Positions 35,869-43,898 of a stretch of 64,000 nt of DNA are shown one piece after another. The notes under the pieces are model-generated. The model saw only the letters and a program-made list of their open reading frames with translations, had not been told where the DNA came from and did no database searches. The position numbers were made by a program, and so were the translations under genes. Source of the DNA: Limnohabitans sp. T6-5. GTDB taxonomy: Bacteria > Pseudomonadota > Gammaproteobacteria > Burkholderiales > Burkholderiaceae_C. The DNA is taken from contig NZ_NERV01000002.1 in the NCBI RefSeq assembly GCF_003063315.1, positions 496,001 to 560,000 on the forward strand. The letters run 5' to 3'. The stretch's first letter is position 1. The number at the start of each line of letters is the position of its first letter.

Positions 35869-38327
35869 ACCACCCCCATTTTTTTCAGGTGCTCGCCCAC
35901 CTTGGCCGACAGGGCTTCCACCTCATCGGCAAGCGCAGGCAGCGGTGTGGCATAGCGTTCGGCCAGCTCGCGTATGCGGCGGGTCAGGGTTTGACTCACG
36001 CGGTCCAGCTCGGCAGATAGGCTGGCATTCAGGGTGGCCAACCATTTGTCTTGCACCACCAGTTGTTTGATGTCGGCTTCGGTCAGCGTGGCGTAGCGGT
36101 CGTAGGCTTTTTGCTCCAGCGCGGCGTCAAGCGTTTTCACATTTTTCTTGAGGGTGGCTTCTTCGTCGCTGAGCTTGAGCCAGGCTTTCAGCACCGCCAG
36201 CTCGTCGGCGGCATCCGGGTCGTTGCCGATTTCTTTGATGCGGCTTTTCACTTCTTTGTCGTTGATTTTTTCAAACCCGGCAAAGGCCATGTCTTCGGCG
36301 CTGTTTTCTTCTTCCAGCTCGGCCAGTTGGGCACTCACGGCGTCCAGCTCTGCCTGTTTGGCATCCAGCGCGGCTTGTTCGGCGGCGTAGTAGCGGGCAA
36401 TCAGCAAGGCGCGGGGAATCAGGTCGCTCTTGTAGCGGCGTTTGTTGATCACAAAGTCGTGCGCTTCGGGCCACACCAGTTTGTTGTCTTTGTTTTTGAC
36501 TTGCCCCACTTCGCGCAGGGTGCGTGCGCTGGCCCAGCCATCTTGCACCAGCAGGTACACGTCGTCTTGCATGACTTCGGCCCAGTAGTCCATGAGGTGT
36601 TGGTACACGTCATACGCATCCACCAAGGGCACGGGCTTGAAGGTGGCCAGCAGGTCTTCGGCCAGTTGCGCCACCAGGGCTTTGGGTTTGTCGCCGGGCT
36701 GGATGCCTTGCAGTGCAGGCAAGTTGCGCGTTTGCCATGCGGCAAAGCTGCTGGTGGCTTGGGTATTGAAAGCCACAAACTCGGGGTGGGCCAGTACGGC
36801 GGCTTTCACCTCGTTCATGGGTTGTTGCAGCTGGGCATAGCCTTCGCGCAGGGGCTTGAACAGCATGTTGCGCAAGCCGGGCATGACCTTCCAGTAGGCG
36901 GCCAGTGCGTCCAAGTCGCGGTGGGGAATGCCGCCCGTCATGTGGGCTTGCAGGTCTTGAATGTCTTCGGCCTCTGTGCTGTCGATGTAGCGCGGCAGGT
37001 TGAGGTTGTAGGCGTTTTTGTCGCTGGCAATTTCATCCAGCGGCACCATGCGGGCATAGCCTGCGAGGTCTTCGAGCTTGTCAAACGCATCGACGATTTT
37101 GTGGATGTCTTGCTCGCGCAGTTTGTTTTTGTTGCCGTCTTTGATGAAGCCTTTGCTGGCGTCAATCATCATCAGACCCTTGCGGGCGTTGGCGTTTTGT
37201 TTGTCCAGCACCAACACGCAGGCCGGAATCCCCGTGCCATAAAACAGGTTGGCTGGCAGGCCGATGATGCCTTTCAAAATACCAGACTTGACCAGCTTTT
37301 CGCGGATCACCGCTTCGGCATTGCCCCTGAACAACACCCCGTGCGGCAAGATGCAAGCGGCTTTGCCGGTGCTGTTCATGCTACGGATGATGTGCATGAG
37401 GTAGGCGTAGTCGCCCTGCTTGGGTGGCGGCACGCCCCAGCCAAAGCGCTGGTAAGGGTCACCTTTTCCGCTGTCGCCAAGCGTCAGACCCGTGCTCCAC
37501 TCTTTGTCGCTGAAAGGTGGGTTGGCCACCACGTAGTCGTAGGTGCGCAGCTGTTCGCCGTCTTTGAACTTGGGCGCGGTGAGCGTGTTGCCGCTCAGCA
37601 CGTTGGCCGTGGGGAAGTCGTGCAAGATCATGTTCATGCGCGCCAAGCCCGCGGTGGTCACGTCTTTTTCTTGGCCTTCGAGGGTGATTTGCTTGCCCGC
37701 TTCGGCAGCCACTTTGAGCAGCAACGATCCGGACCCACAGGTCGGGTCATACGCGGTGGTTTTGGCGCTGGTGTTGTCTGGTCCCACGCCCAGCACCTTG
37801 GCAAGAATGCGGCTGACTTCGCTGGGCGTGTAGAACTGGCCTTTGCTTTTGCCCGAGTCTTGCGCAAAGTGGCGCATGAGGAATTCATACGCATCGCCCA
37901 GGATGTCGTCGTGGTCAGCGCGGTTTTGCGAAAAGTCCAGCTCGGGCTTTTGGAAGATGGCGATCAGGTTGCCAAGACGCTCCACCATTTCCTTGCCTTC
38001 GCCCAGTTTGTTGGGGTCGTTGAAGTCCGGAAAGTCGCTGCGGGCCAGCTTGCTGTTGGCATCAATCAGCGGCTGGATGATCTGGGTGTTGATCTTGTCG
38101 CCAATGTCGCTCTTGCCCTTCAGCTCAATCATGTCCTTGAAGCTGGCCCCCTGGGGGATGACCACCGCTGGGGCAAAGTCGTCGCTGTTGGCGTATTTGT
38201 CGCTCACGTATTTGATGAACAGCATGAACAGGACGTAGTCCTTGTACTGGCTGGCATCCATGCCCCCACGCAATGCGTCGCAAGAGGCCCAAAGAGAGGA
38301 ATACAGGTCTGATTTTTTGATGGCCAT
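35862..38327 (-). CDS. hsdM: Type I restriction-modification methyltransferase subunit
   Basis: Adenine-N6 methyltransferase subunit. 821 residues, longer than the usual 500-550. N-terminal HsdM_N domain (LYSSLWASCDALRGGMDASQ, YVLFMLFIKYVSDKY), SAM-binding motif I DPTCGSGS (residues 194-201), catalytic motif IV NPPF (269-272). After the methyltransferase core, about 300 extra residues are rich in charged, probably coiled-coil helices (LDAKQAELDAVSAQLAELEE), ending with the tail that is copied upstream of hsdS. First gene of the island operon; ATG at 38327. The long C-terminal region probably mediates binding to HsdS, as known for the HsdM C-terminus. Confidence 0.94.
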   Translation of the reverse strand: MAIKKSDLYSSLWASCDALRGGMDASQYKDYVLFMLFIKYVSDKYANSDDFAPAVVIPQGASFKDMIELKGKSDIGDKINTQIIQPLIDANSKLARSDFPDFNDPNKLGEGKEMVERLGNLIAIFQKPELDFSQNRADHDDILGDAYEFLMRHFAQDSGKSKGQFYTPSEVSRILAKVLGVGPDNTSAKTTAYDPTCGSGSLLLKVAAEAGKQITLEGQEKDVTTAGLARMNMILHDFPTANVLSGNTLTAPKFKDGEQLRTYDYVVANPPFSDKEWSTGLTLGDSGKGDPYQRFGWGVPPPKQGDYAYLMHIIRSMNSTGKAACILPHGVLFRGNAEAVIREKLVKSGILKGIIGLPANLFYGTGIPACVLVLDKQNANARKGLMMIDASKGFIKDGNKNKLREQDIHKIVDAFDKLEDLAGYARMVPLDEIASDKNAYNLNLPRYIDSTEAEDIQDLQAHMTGGIPHRDLDALAAYWKVMPGLRNMLFKPLREGYAQLQQPMNEVKAAVLAHPEFVAFNTQATSSFAAWQTRNLPALQGIQPGDKPKALVAQLAEDLLATFKPVPLVDAYDVYQHLMDYWAEVMQDDVYLLVQDGWASARTLREVGQVKNKDNKLVWPEAHDFVINKRRYKSDLIPRALLIARYYAAEQAALDAKQAELDAVSAQLAELEEENSAEDMAFAGFEKINDKEVKSRIKEIGNDPDAADELAVLKAWLKLSDEEATLKKNVKTLDAALEQKAYDRYATLTEADIKQLVVQDKWLATLNASLSAELDRVSQTLTRRIRELAERYATPLPALADEVEALSAKVGEHLKKMGVVW
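35868..36030. repeat. Direct repeat, copy B (native hsdM 3' end)
   Basis: The in-gene copy of the roughly 160-base repeat; see copy A at 34561-34720. It encodes the final 50 or so residues of HsdM. Confidence 0.85.
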
Positions 38328-38479
38328 GGGCTCGTTTTTCTAGCGTGCAACTGTCGAAAATTGAATCCAACAACTGTAACGTGAGCCAACCGCTTGCCGT
38401 CGGTCAATCGCCCGAAAAATGGATGTTTTTCAAAGGCATGCGCATTTGTTTTATTGGCAAATTCAGCAAGTCTAGTGAA

Positions 38480-38515
38480 TATCAACTTGATAAGGCAATG
38501 CAATTGCATTACCAT
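38480..38515 (+). promoter_or_regulatory. Promoter with two palindromic operator-like sites upstream of prlF
   Basis: TATCAACTTGATA (38480-38492) and AATGCAATTGCATT (38497-38510) are both perfect palindromes. The first contains a -35-like TTGATA (38487-38492), and 17 bases on lies TACCAT (38510-38515) as -10. An antitoxin bound at either site would block this promoter, as expected for an autoregulated toxin-antitoxin operon. The GGAG ribosome site is at 38530-38533. Confidence 0.6.
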
Positions 38516-38541
38516 CGCCATTCCCCAATGGAGAACGCCAC

Positions 38542-38868
38542 ATGCCCGCCCTGATCGCTGCCGAATCCACCCTCACCGACCGCTACCAGACCACGGTGCC
38601 CGATGCCGTGCGCCGGGCACTCAATTTGGGCAAGCGCGACAAGCTGCGTTACACCGTACATCCCGACGGTAATGTGCTGCTGACCCGTGCGGCAGATACC
38701 GACACCGACCCGGCGATGGATGCGTTTTTGGGCTTTTTGGCCAAGGACATGACCCAGCACCCCGAGCGCCTGCAAGCGCTGGACAAGGCGCTGGTGCAGC
38801 GCGTGCAGGCGCTAACGGCGGGTGTGGCCGTTGACTTGGAAGCGCCTTTGTCGGCAGACGATGAATGA
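38542..38868 (+). CDS. prlF: Type II antitoxin, PrlF family
   Basis: 108 residues. The N-terminal ESTLTDRYQTTVPDAVRRAL is a SpoVT/AbrB-type swapped-hairpin DNA-binding domain, as in PrlF (SohA). The second half, with MDAFLGFLAKDMTQHPERLQ, matches the PrlF C-terminal region that contacts the toxin. It should neutralise YhaV and repress its own promoter, which has two palindromes. The stop overlaps the yhaV start by four bases (ATGA). Confidence 0.88.
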   Translation: MPALIAAESTLTDRYQTTVPDAVRRALNLGKRDKLRYTVHPDGNVLLTRAADTDTDPAMDAFLGFLAKDMTQHPERLQALDKALVQRVQALTAGVAVDLEAPLSADDE

Positions 38869-39338
38869 GCAGCGCAGATGAAGCGCTGGTCGTTAACGGC
38901 TGGACGGTGTTTGCCCACCCGCTGTTTGTGGCGCAGTTACAGGCCTTGACCGATCAGGTGGCCGCGCTGCAGGCCAAAGACCCACAGGGTTACACCCGCA
39001 AAAACGCCACCAAACGCCTGGCCGCCATCCGGCAACTCGCGTTAGAGGTCATTCCGCAAGACCCGACACGGCCCGAATACCGCCAAGGCAACTCACAGAG
39101 GGATGCCCATCGGCATTGGTTTCGGGCCAAGTTCTTTCAGCAGTACCGGCTGTTTTTTCGGTTCCATGTGGCCAGCCGCATCATCGTGCTGGCCTGGGTG
39201 AACGACGAAGACACCCTCCGCGCCTACGAAAGCCCAGACGACGCCTACCGCGTGTTTCGCAATATGCTGGACAGCGGACACCCGCCGGGTGATTGGGATG
39301 AACTGCTGGCCCAAGCCCACGCGCTGCCCAAAACGTGA
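38865..39338 (+). CDS. yhaV: Type II toxin, YhaV family RNase
   Basis: 157 residues. Matches YhaV, a RelE-superfamily ribosome-dependent mRNA endonuclease: NGWTVFAHPLFVAQL at the N terminus, NATKRLAAIRQLALEVIPQDP, and HRHWFRAKFFQQYRLFFRFH with the basic/aromatic residues expected in the active region. Length and gene order (antitoxin first, four-base overlap) agree with E. coli prlF-yhaV. Intact, so the module is probably active. It lies at the right edge of the defence island, next to serB. Confidence 0.9.
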   Translation: MSSADEALVVNGWTVFAHPLFVAQLQALTDQVAALQAKDPQGYTRKNATKRLAAIRQLALEVIPQDPTRPEYRQGNSQRDAHRHWFRAKFFQQYRLFFRFHVASRIIVLAWVNDEDTLRAYESPDDAYRVFRNMLDSGHPPGDWDELLAQAHALPKT

Positions 39339-39364
39339 TGCCCCAGACGCGATAATCCTGACCC

Positions 39365-40093
39365 ATGACCACCGCCACCTCCTACCCCACAGAATTTGCC
39401 CCCGGCCTCGCCATCCAAGGCTTCACCGCCCCCCTGTCTTTGTCCCAGTTCAAGCTCATCGCGTTTGACATGGACTCCACACTCATCAGCATTGAATGCA
39501 TTGACGAGATCGCCGATGCCGTGGGTCGCAAGGCCGAGGTGGCGGCCATCACCGAGGCTGCCATGCGCGGCGAGATCACCGACTTCAAAGAAAGCCTGCG
39601 TCGGCGCCTGGCCCTGCTCAAAGGCGTGACGCTGGCCGACATGGAGCGCGTGTACACCGAGCGCCTGAAGATCAATCCCGGCGCGGCCGAGCTGATCGCC
39701 GCTTGCCAGAAGGTGGGCATGAAGGTGCTGTTGGTGTCAGGTGGCTTCACCTTCTTTGCCGACCGTGTCAAAGATCGCCTGAACATCGACTTCGCCCGTT
39801 CCAACCAACTGGAGATCGTGGGTGGCGAACTCACGGGTGGCCTGGTGATGCAAAGCTGGGGCGATATTTGTGATGGCGCAGAAAAACGCCGCACCTTGCT
39901 CGAAGTGGCATCCCTGCTGGGCATCAAGCCGCACGAGTGCATTGCCATGGGCGATGGCGCGAACGACCTGCCGATGATGGGTGCCGCAGGTTTGTCAGTG
40001 GCATACCACGCCAAACCCAAGGTGCGTGAGCAGGCCATGGTGGCTATTCAAGAAGGCGGGCTGGACCGGCTGTTGGAAGTCGTCAAAGTCTGA
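39365..40093 (+). CDS. serB: Phosphoserine phosphatase
   Basis: Last step of serine biosynthesis. 242 residues, HAD superfamily: nucleophile motif FDMDSTLISIE, motif II VLLVSGGFTFFADRV (Ser), and motif III GDGANDLPMMGAAG. It lacks the N-terminal ACT domain of longer SerB forms. Starts 26 bases after yhaV on the same strand, so some read-through from the toxin-antitoxin promoter is possible. Housekeeping gene and right-hand boundary of the island. Confidence 0.95.
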   Translation: MTTATSYPTEFAPGLAIQGFTAPLSLSQFKLIAFDMDSTLISIECIDEIADAVGRKAEVAAITEAAMRGEITDFKESLRRRLALLKGVTLADMERVYTERLKINPGAAELIAACQKVGMKVLLVSGGFTFFADRVKDRLNIDFARSNQLEIVGGELTGGLVMQSWGDICDGAEKRRTLLEVASLLGIKPHECIAMGDGANDLPMMGAAGLSVAYHAKPKVREQAMVAIQEGGLDRLLEVVKV

Positions 40094-40136
40094 GACGCCC
40101 CAAAATCAGTCATTTACGTGACTGGTTCCTAGCGTT

Positions 40137-40160
40137 AACCCTGAGGGGTTTTCTGCTTTG
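40137..40160 (+). terminator. Terminator-like hairpin after serB
   Basis: AACCC (40137-40141) pairs with GGGTT (40146-40150), followed by TTCTGCTTTG. A further inverted repeat CAGTCA/TGACTG lies just upstream near 40108-40125. Moderate strength. Confidence 0.45.
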
Positions 40161-40257
40161 TAAGTAGCCAGCTATCACCCGCCAAACGGTCTCCGATGAA
40201 ATACTGGACCTGTCATTTGCAAACCATGCAAAGACATCCACATCAACGGAGACTTTC

Positions 40258-40884
40258 ATGCGCGTCATACCCATCACCCAGAATGTCGAAGCCGCTGGCT
40301 GCGACGAAGAAAGCGGCGTTGTCCGCAAAGTCAACATGCCTTTGGCCCGCCGCGATTTCCTCAAAGGGTCCGGCCTGCTGTTTGGCAGCCTCGCTTCGGG
40401 CACCATGCTCGCAGCTTTGGCCCCGTCCACCGCCTGGGCGCTGGAGCTGAAAAAACTCTCCACCGCCGAGGGCCAGACCCTGATGGCCATGGGCCGGGTG
40501 TTGTTCCCCCACAAAAAACTGCCCGATGCGGTCTATGCCTTGCTGTCCAAAGACCTGGACGCCAAAGCCGCTGGTGACGCAGGCGCCGCCAAGATGATCC
40601 AGGACGGCGTGGCCTACCTGAACAAATCCACCGGCGGCAACTTTGCCAAGGCCAGCGCCAAGCAGCAATACGAGCTGGTGCTGAGCATGGAAGGCACGGC
40701 GTTTTTTGCCACCGTGCGCGGCCAGTGCGTCACGTCCCTTTATGACAACGACATGGCCTATGCGGTGTTCGGCTACCCCGGCTCGGCCTGGGAAAAAGGC
40801 GGCTACATCACCCGGGGCTTTCAGGACCTGAAATGGTTGCCCGCCCCGTCCAAAGAAGCCAGCCCACCGCCCTTCATGGGCTGA
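40258..40884 (+). CDS. Gluconate 2-dehydrogenase subunit 3-like protein, Tat-exported
   Basis: 208 residues. Twin-arginine signal ARRDFLKGSGLLFGSLASG (arginines at about residues 31-32), then a small helical protein with LSTAEGQTLMAMGRVLFPH and GYPGSAWEKGGYITRGF, typical of the small (gamma) subunit of membrane sugar dehydrogenases. In such enzymes the small subunit carries the Tat signal and brings the unsignalled flavoprotein across the membrane. The flavoprotein gene follows 48 bases downstream and itself lacks a signal, in agreement. Confidence 0.82.
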   Translation: MRVIPITQNVEAAGCDEESGVVRKVNMPLARRDFLKGSGLLFGSLASGTMLAALAPSTAWALELKKLSTAEGQTLMAMGRVLFPHKKLPDAVYALLSKDLDAKAAGDAGAAKMIQDGVAYLNKSTGGNFAKASAKQQYELVLSMEGTAFFATVRGQCVTSLYDNDMAYAVFGYPGSAWEKGGYITRGFQDLKWLPAPSKEASPPPFMG

Positions 40885-40932
40885 TCCCGGCTGCTCTCCA
40901 CATTGACTCCACACCGAATACAGAGGATTGAC

Positions 40933-42501
40933 ATGGCTAAATTTGATTTCAATGACGACTCCGTGGTCGTCATCATTGGTTCAGGCGCAGGCGGCGGCAC
41001 ATTGGCCAACGAACTGTGCCAAAAAGGCATCAAGGTGGTGTCGCTCGAAGCGGGCGCACGCCAATCGCAAGAATCGTTCATCAACGACGAATGGAAGTCG
41101 TTCAGCCAGCTGGCCTGGCTGGACGCCCGCACCACCTCGGGCTCTTGGCGCGTGGCCAAAGACTTTGCGGGTCTGCCTGCATGGATCTGCAAAACCGTGG
41201 GCGGCACCACCACCCACTGGGCCGGGGCTTCACTGCGCTTTCAAGAGCACGAGTTCCGCACCAAATCCGTTTACGGCAACGTGGCTGGCGCCAACCTGCT
41301 CGACTGGCCCGTGACACTGGACGAGCTGGCCCCCTATTACGCCAAAGCCGAAAACAAAATGGGCGTGACCCGCACCAACGGCATCCCCGGCCTGCCCGGC
41401 AACAACAACTTCAAGGTCATGCACGCGGGCGCCACCAAGCTGGGCTACAAGGAAGTGCACACCGGCAACATGGCCATCAACAGCCAGCCCCGCGATGGCC
41501 GAGGCCGCTGCATGCAGCTGGGCTTTTGCTTTCAGGGTTGCAAGAGCGGTGCGAAATGGTCCACGCTCTACACCGAGATTCCCAAGGCCGAAGCCACGGG
41601 CAATTTTGAGTTGCGCCCCCAATCGCACGTCACCCGCATCGAGCACAACGCGGCAGGCAAAGTGACCGGCGTGGTGTATTTCGACAAGGACGGCAAGGAA
41701 CAGCGCCAAAAAGCCCGCGTGGTTTGTGTGGCCGGTAACGCCATCGAAACGCCCCGCCTGTTGTTGATGTCGGAGTCCAGCAAGTTCAAGGACGGCCTGG
41801 CCAACTCTTCGGGCCAGGTGGGCCGCAACTACATGCGCCACATGACCGGCTCGGTGTATGCCGCCTTCAAAAACCCGGTGCACATGTACCGGGGCACCAC
41901 CATGGCCGGTATCGTGCGCGACGAAGCTGCGCACAACCCCAGCCGGGGCTTTGTGGGCGGTTACGAGCTGGAAACCCTGTCGCTGGGTATCCCCTTCATG
42001 GCCGCCTTCTTGAACCCCGGTGGCTGGGGCCCTGAATTTGCCTGGTGGATGGACCACTACACCAACCTGGCCGGTATGTGGCTGGTGGGTGAAGACATGC
42101 CTCGCGAAACCAACCGCGTCACGCTCAACAAGAACGTCAAGGACCAGTACGGCAACTACGCGCCCAACGTCCACTTTGATGACCATGACAACGACATCGC
42201 CATGCGCAACCATGCCTTCACACAGGCCGAACGCATTTACGGCGCGGCCGGGGCCATCAAGACTTTCCGCACGCCACCCTACCCGTCCACCCACAACATG
42301 GGTACTTGTCGCATGAGCGCCAGACCCGAAGACGGGGTGGTCAACAAATGGGGTCAATCGCATGACATCAGCAACCTGTTTGTCAGCGACGGCAGCCAGT
42401 TCACCACTGGCGGCGCAGAAAACCCCACTTTGACGATCGTGACGCTGGCCATCCGCCAGGCCGATCAGATCGCCAAATTGATGACCGAAAAAGCGCTTTG
42501 A
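40933..42501 (+). CDS. GMC-family oxidoreductase (sugar/alcohol dehydrogenase flavoprotein)
   Basis: 522 residues from ATG at 40933 (MAKFDFNDDS, with AGAGGA upstream). The FAD-binding VVIIGSGAGGGTLANELCQKG is near the N terminus; TVGGTTTHWAGASLRF, the central CFQGCKSGAKWST, and HNMGTCRMSARPEDGVVN plus NPTLTIVTLAIRQAD near the C terminus complete the GMC pattern. Closest group is the gluconate/fructose-dehydrogenase large subunit. Substrate unknown. Probably exported as a complex with the preceding Tat subunit, passing electrons to a cytochrome c such as the one encoded at 43580. Confidence 0.88.
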   Translation: MAKFDFNDDSVVVIIGSGAGGGTLANELCQKGIKVVSLEAGARQSQESFINDEWKSFSQLAWLDARTTSGSWRVAKDFAGLPAWICKTVGGTTTHWAGASLRFQEHEFRTKSVYGNVAGANLLDWPVTLDELAPYYAKAENKMGVTRTNGIPGLPGNNNFKVMHAGATKLGYKEVHTGNMAINSQPRDGRGRCMQLGFCFQGCKSGAKWSTLYTEIPKAEATGNFELRPQSHVTRIEHNAAGKVTGVVYFDKDGKEQRQKARVVCVAGNAIETPRLLLMSESSKFKDGLANSSGQVGRNYMRHMTGSVYAAFKNPVHMYRGTTMAGIVRDEAAHNPSRGFVGGYELETLSLGIPFMAAFLNPGGWGPEFAWWMDHYTNLAGMWLVGEDMPRETNRVTLNKNVKDQYGNYAPNVHFDDHDNDIAMRNHAFTQAERIYGAAGAIKTFRTPPYPSTHNMGTCRMSARPEDGVVNKWGQSHDISNLFVSDGSQFTTGGAENPTLTIVTLAIRQADQIAKLMTEKAL

Positions 42502-42554
42502 GCTGAAAGCGCCACCCAAGATGTCCCAGATTGCTGTAGTCACAGGAGCGCACC

Positions 42555-42929
42555 ATGTGTGAATATTTTGTCAAAGCTGACCCCATCCAGTATGAGCAAC
42601 GCTCACGCACGGTGCGCATCAAAAACGTGCTGACCAGCATCCGGCTGGAAAACATGGTCTGGGACATCCTGGCCGAAATGGCCGAAGAAGAAGGCTGCAC
42701 CACCAATGCCCTGATTGCCAAATTTCACGAAGAAATCATGGCGCACCGGGGCGAGGTGCCCAACTTCGCCTCTTTCCTGCGGGTGACCAGCATGCGGTAC
42801 CTGCACCGCTCGATGATGAACCTGGAAAAGCAGCTCCAACCCCCACAGCAGCAAAGCGTTGCCAACTTGCACCCGCGCATTGAGGAGGCTCATTTGCCCC
42901 CAAAGATGTTCGCGGCAGTGGGCAGGTAA
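42555..42929 (+). CDS. Ribbon-helix-helix domain protein
   Basis: 124 residues. The segment RTVRIKNVLTSIRLENMVWD, with the following ILAEMAEEEGCTTNALIAKF, reads as a ribbon-helix-helix fold of the RHH_4 type. A conserved-looking FLRVTSMRYLHR follows. Good ribosome site CAGGAG before ATG at 42555. Likely a small DNA-binding regulator of the surrounding oxidoreductase genes, but no operator can be identified. Confidence 0.7.
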   Translation: MCEYFVKADPIQYEQRSRTVRIKNVLTSIRLENMVWDILAEMAEEEGCTTNALIAKFHEEIMAHRGEVPNFASFLRVTSMRYLHRSMMNLEKQLQPPQQQSVANLHPRIEEAHLPPKMFAAVGR

Positions 42930-43045
42930 TTCATCTCATCACTGCACTGACCTGGCGATCGGAGCGATTGCCAGAGGCCTTGCCACGCGCCGTGCGCGGC
43001 GAGTCTGTCAGCCATCCCATTCCTTATTCCATCCATCCTTTTGCC

Positions 43046-43579
43046 ATGACATTTCGCACGGAAAACCTCCCTGGCGTGAGCCCCACCACCCCCGAACAGA
43101 CACGCGGCTTTGTGTTCAACCACTCGATGCTGCGCATCAAGGACCCTGAGGTCAGCCTTGACTTTTACACCCGCATCATGGGCATGCTGGTGCTGCGCAA
43201 GCTGGACTTTCCCGAGATGAAGTTCTCGCTGTATTTTCTGCACCGCCAAAGCGGCGACACCCCACCCAGCGACGAAGGTGAGCGCACCGCCTGGACCTTC
43301 AGCCAGCGCGGCATCCTGGAGCTGACCCACAACTGGGGCACCGAAAGCGACCCGGACTTCAAATACCACGACGGCAACGCCCAGCCCCAAGGCTTTGGCC
43401 ACATCTGCTTTTCTGTGCCCGACCTGGCTGCGGCCGTGTCCTGGTTTGACGAAAACCAGGTGACTTATGTGAAGCGTCCCGACCAAGGCAAGATGAAGGA
43501 CGTGGCCTTCATCAAGGACCCCGACGGCTATTGGATCGAAATCGTCCAGCCTGATCTGCTCATGAACCTGGGGCGCTGA
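43046..43579 (+). CDS. gloA: Lactoylglutathione lyase (glyoxalase I), long form
   Basis: Isomerises the methylglyoxal-glutathione hemithioacetal to S-lactoylglutathione. 177 residues from ATG at 43046 (MTFRTENLPGV); an upstream in-frame start adds residues that do not fit the family. Metal ligands His (FNHSMLRIKD), Glu (ILELTHNWGTE), His (FGHICFSV) and Glu (YWIEIVQPD) are present. The inserted loop (HRQSGDTPPSDEGERTAW) marks the longer, eukaryote-like, often Zn-dependent form. The next gene begins at the base after its stop. Confidence 0.93.
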   Translation: MTFRTENLPGVSPTTPEQTRGFVFNHSMLRIKDPEVSLDFYTRIMGMLVLRKLDFPEMKFSLYFLHRQSGDTPPSDEGERTAWTFSQRGILELTHNWGTESDPDFKYHDGNAQPQGFGHICFSVPDLAAAVSWFDENQVTYVKRPDQGKMKDVAFIKDPDGYWIEIVQPDLLMNLGR

Positions 43580-43882
43580 ATGAAAACCGCACTGCTTTTG
43601 AGCGCTGGCTTGCTGCTGGGCAGCCACAGTTGGGCCAATGAAGCGCTGGCCAAGAAAAACGGCTGCACGGGCTGCCACGCCATGGCCAGCACCCTGGTCG
43701 GACCGGCATTCAAGGATGTGGCCGCCAAATACGCAGACCAAGCCGACGCCAAAGACCAGCTGATCCAGAGCATTCGCCAAGGCAGCAAGGGCAAGTGGGG
43801 GCAGATGGCCATGCCTGCTCAAAGCCAACTGTCTGCAGCCGATGCCCAAAAGCTGGCGCTTTGGGTGCTCAAGTCCAAATGA
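43580..43882 (+). CDS. Small monohaem cytochrome c
   Basis: 100 residues: a short Sec signal peptide (MKTALLLSAGLLLGSHSWA, cleavage about residue 19-20), haem site CTGCH, and a distal methionine in WGQMAMPAQ. This is the cytochrome c551/c5-like class I fold. Start codon directly abuts the gloA stop (TGAATG), so it is coupled. In this cluster it is a natural electron acceptor for the GMC dehydrogenase, but that is inferred from position only. Confidence 0.88.
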   Translation: MKTALLLSAGLLLGSHSWANEALAKKNGCTGCHAMASTLVGPAFKDVAAKYADQADAKDQLIQSIRQGSKGKWGQMAMPAQSQLSAADAQKLALWVLKSK

Positions 43883-43898
43883 GCAAAGGCGATCAGCC

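Noticed and set aside
36051..38312. A 753-codon plus-strand frame opposite hsdM
   Set aside because: Low-complexity Val/Phe/Gly antisense product; hsdM motifs are intact on the minus strand.
24996..38327. Calling the restriction locus BREX or DISARM
   Set aside because: No PglX, PglZ, BrxC, DrmA or DrmB-like genes; the hsdM/hsdS/hsdR set is a plain type I core with accessories.
24996..39338. Island considered as a prophage or integrative element
   Set aside because: No integrase, transposase, phage structural gene or flanking att-like repeat is visible; the only tRNA in the window lies on the far side of mfd.
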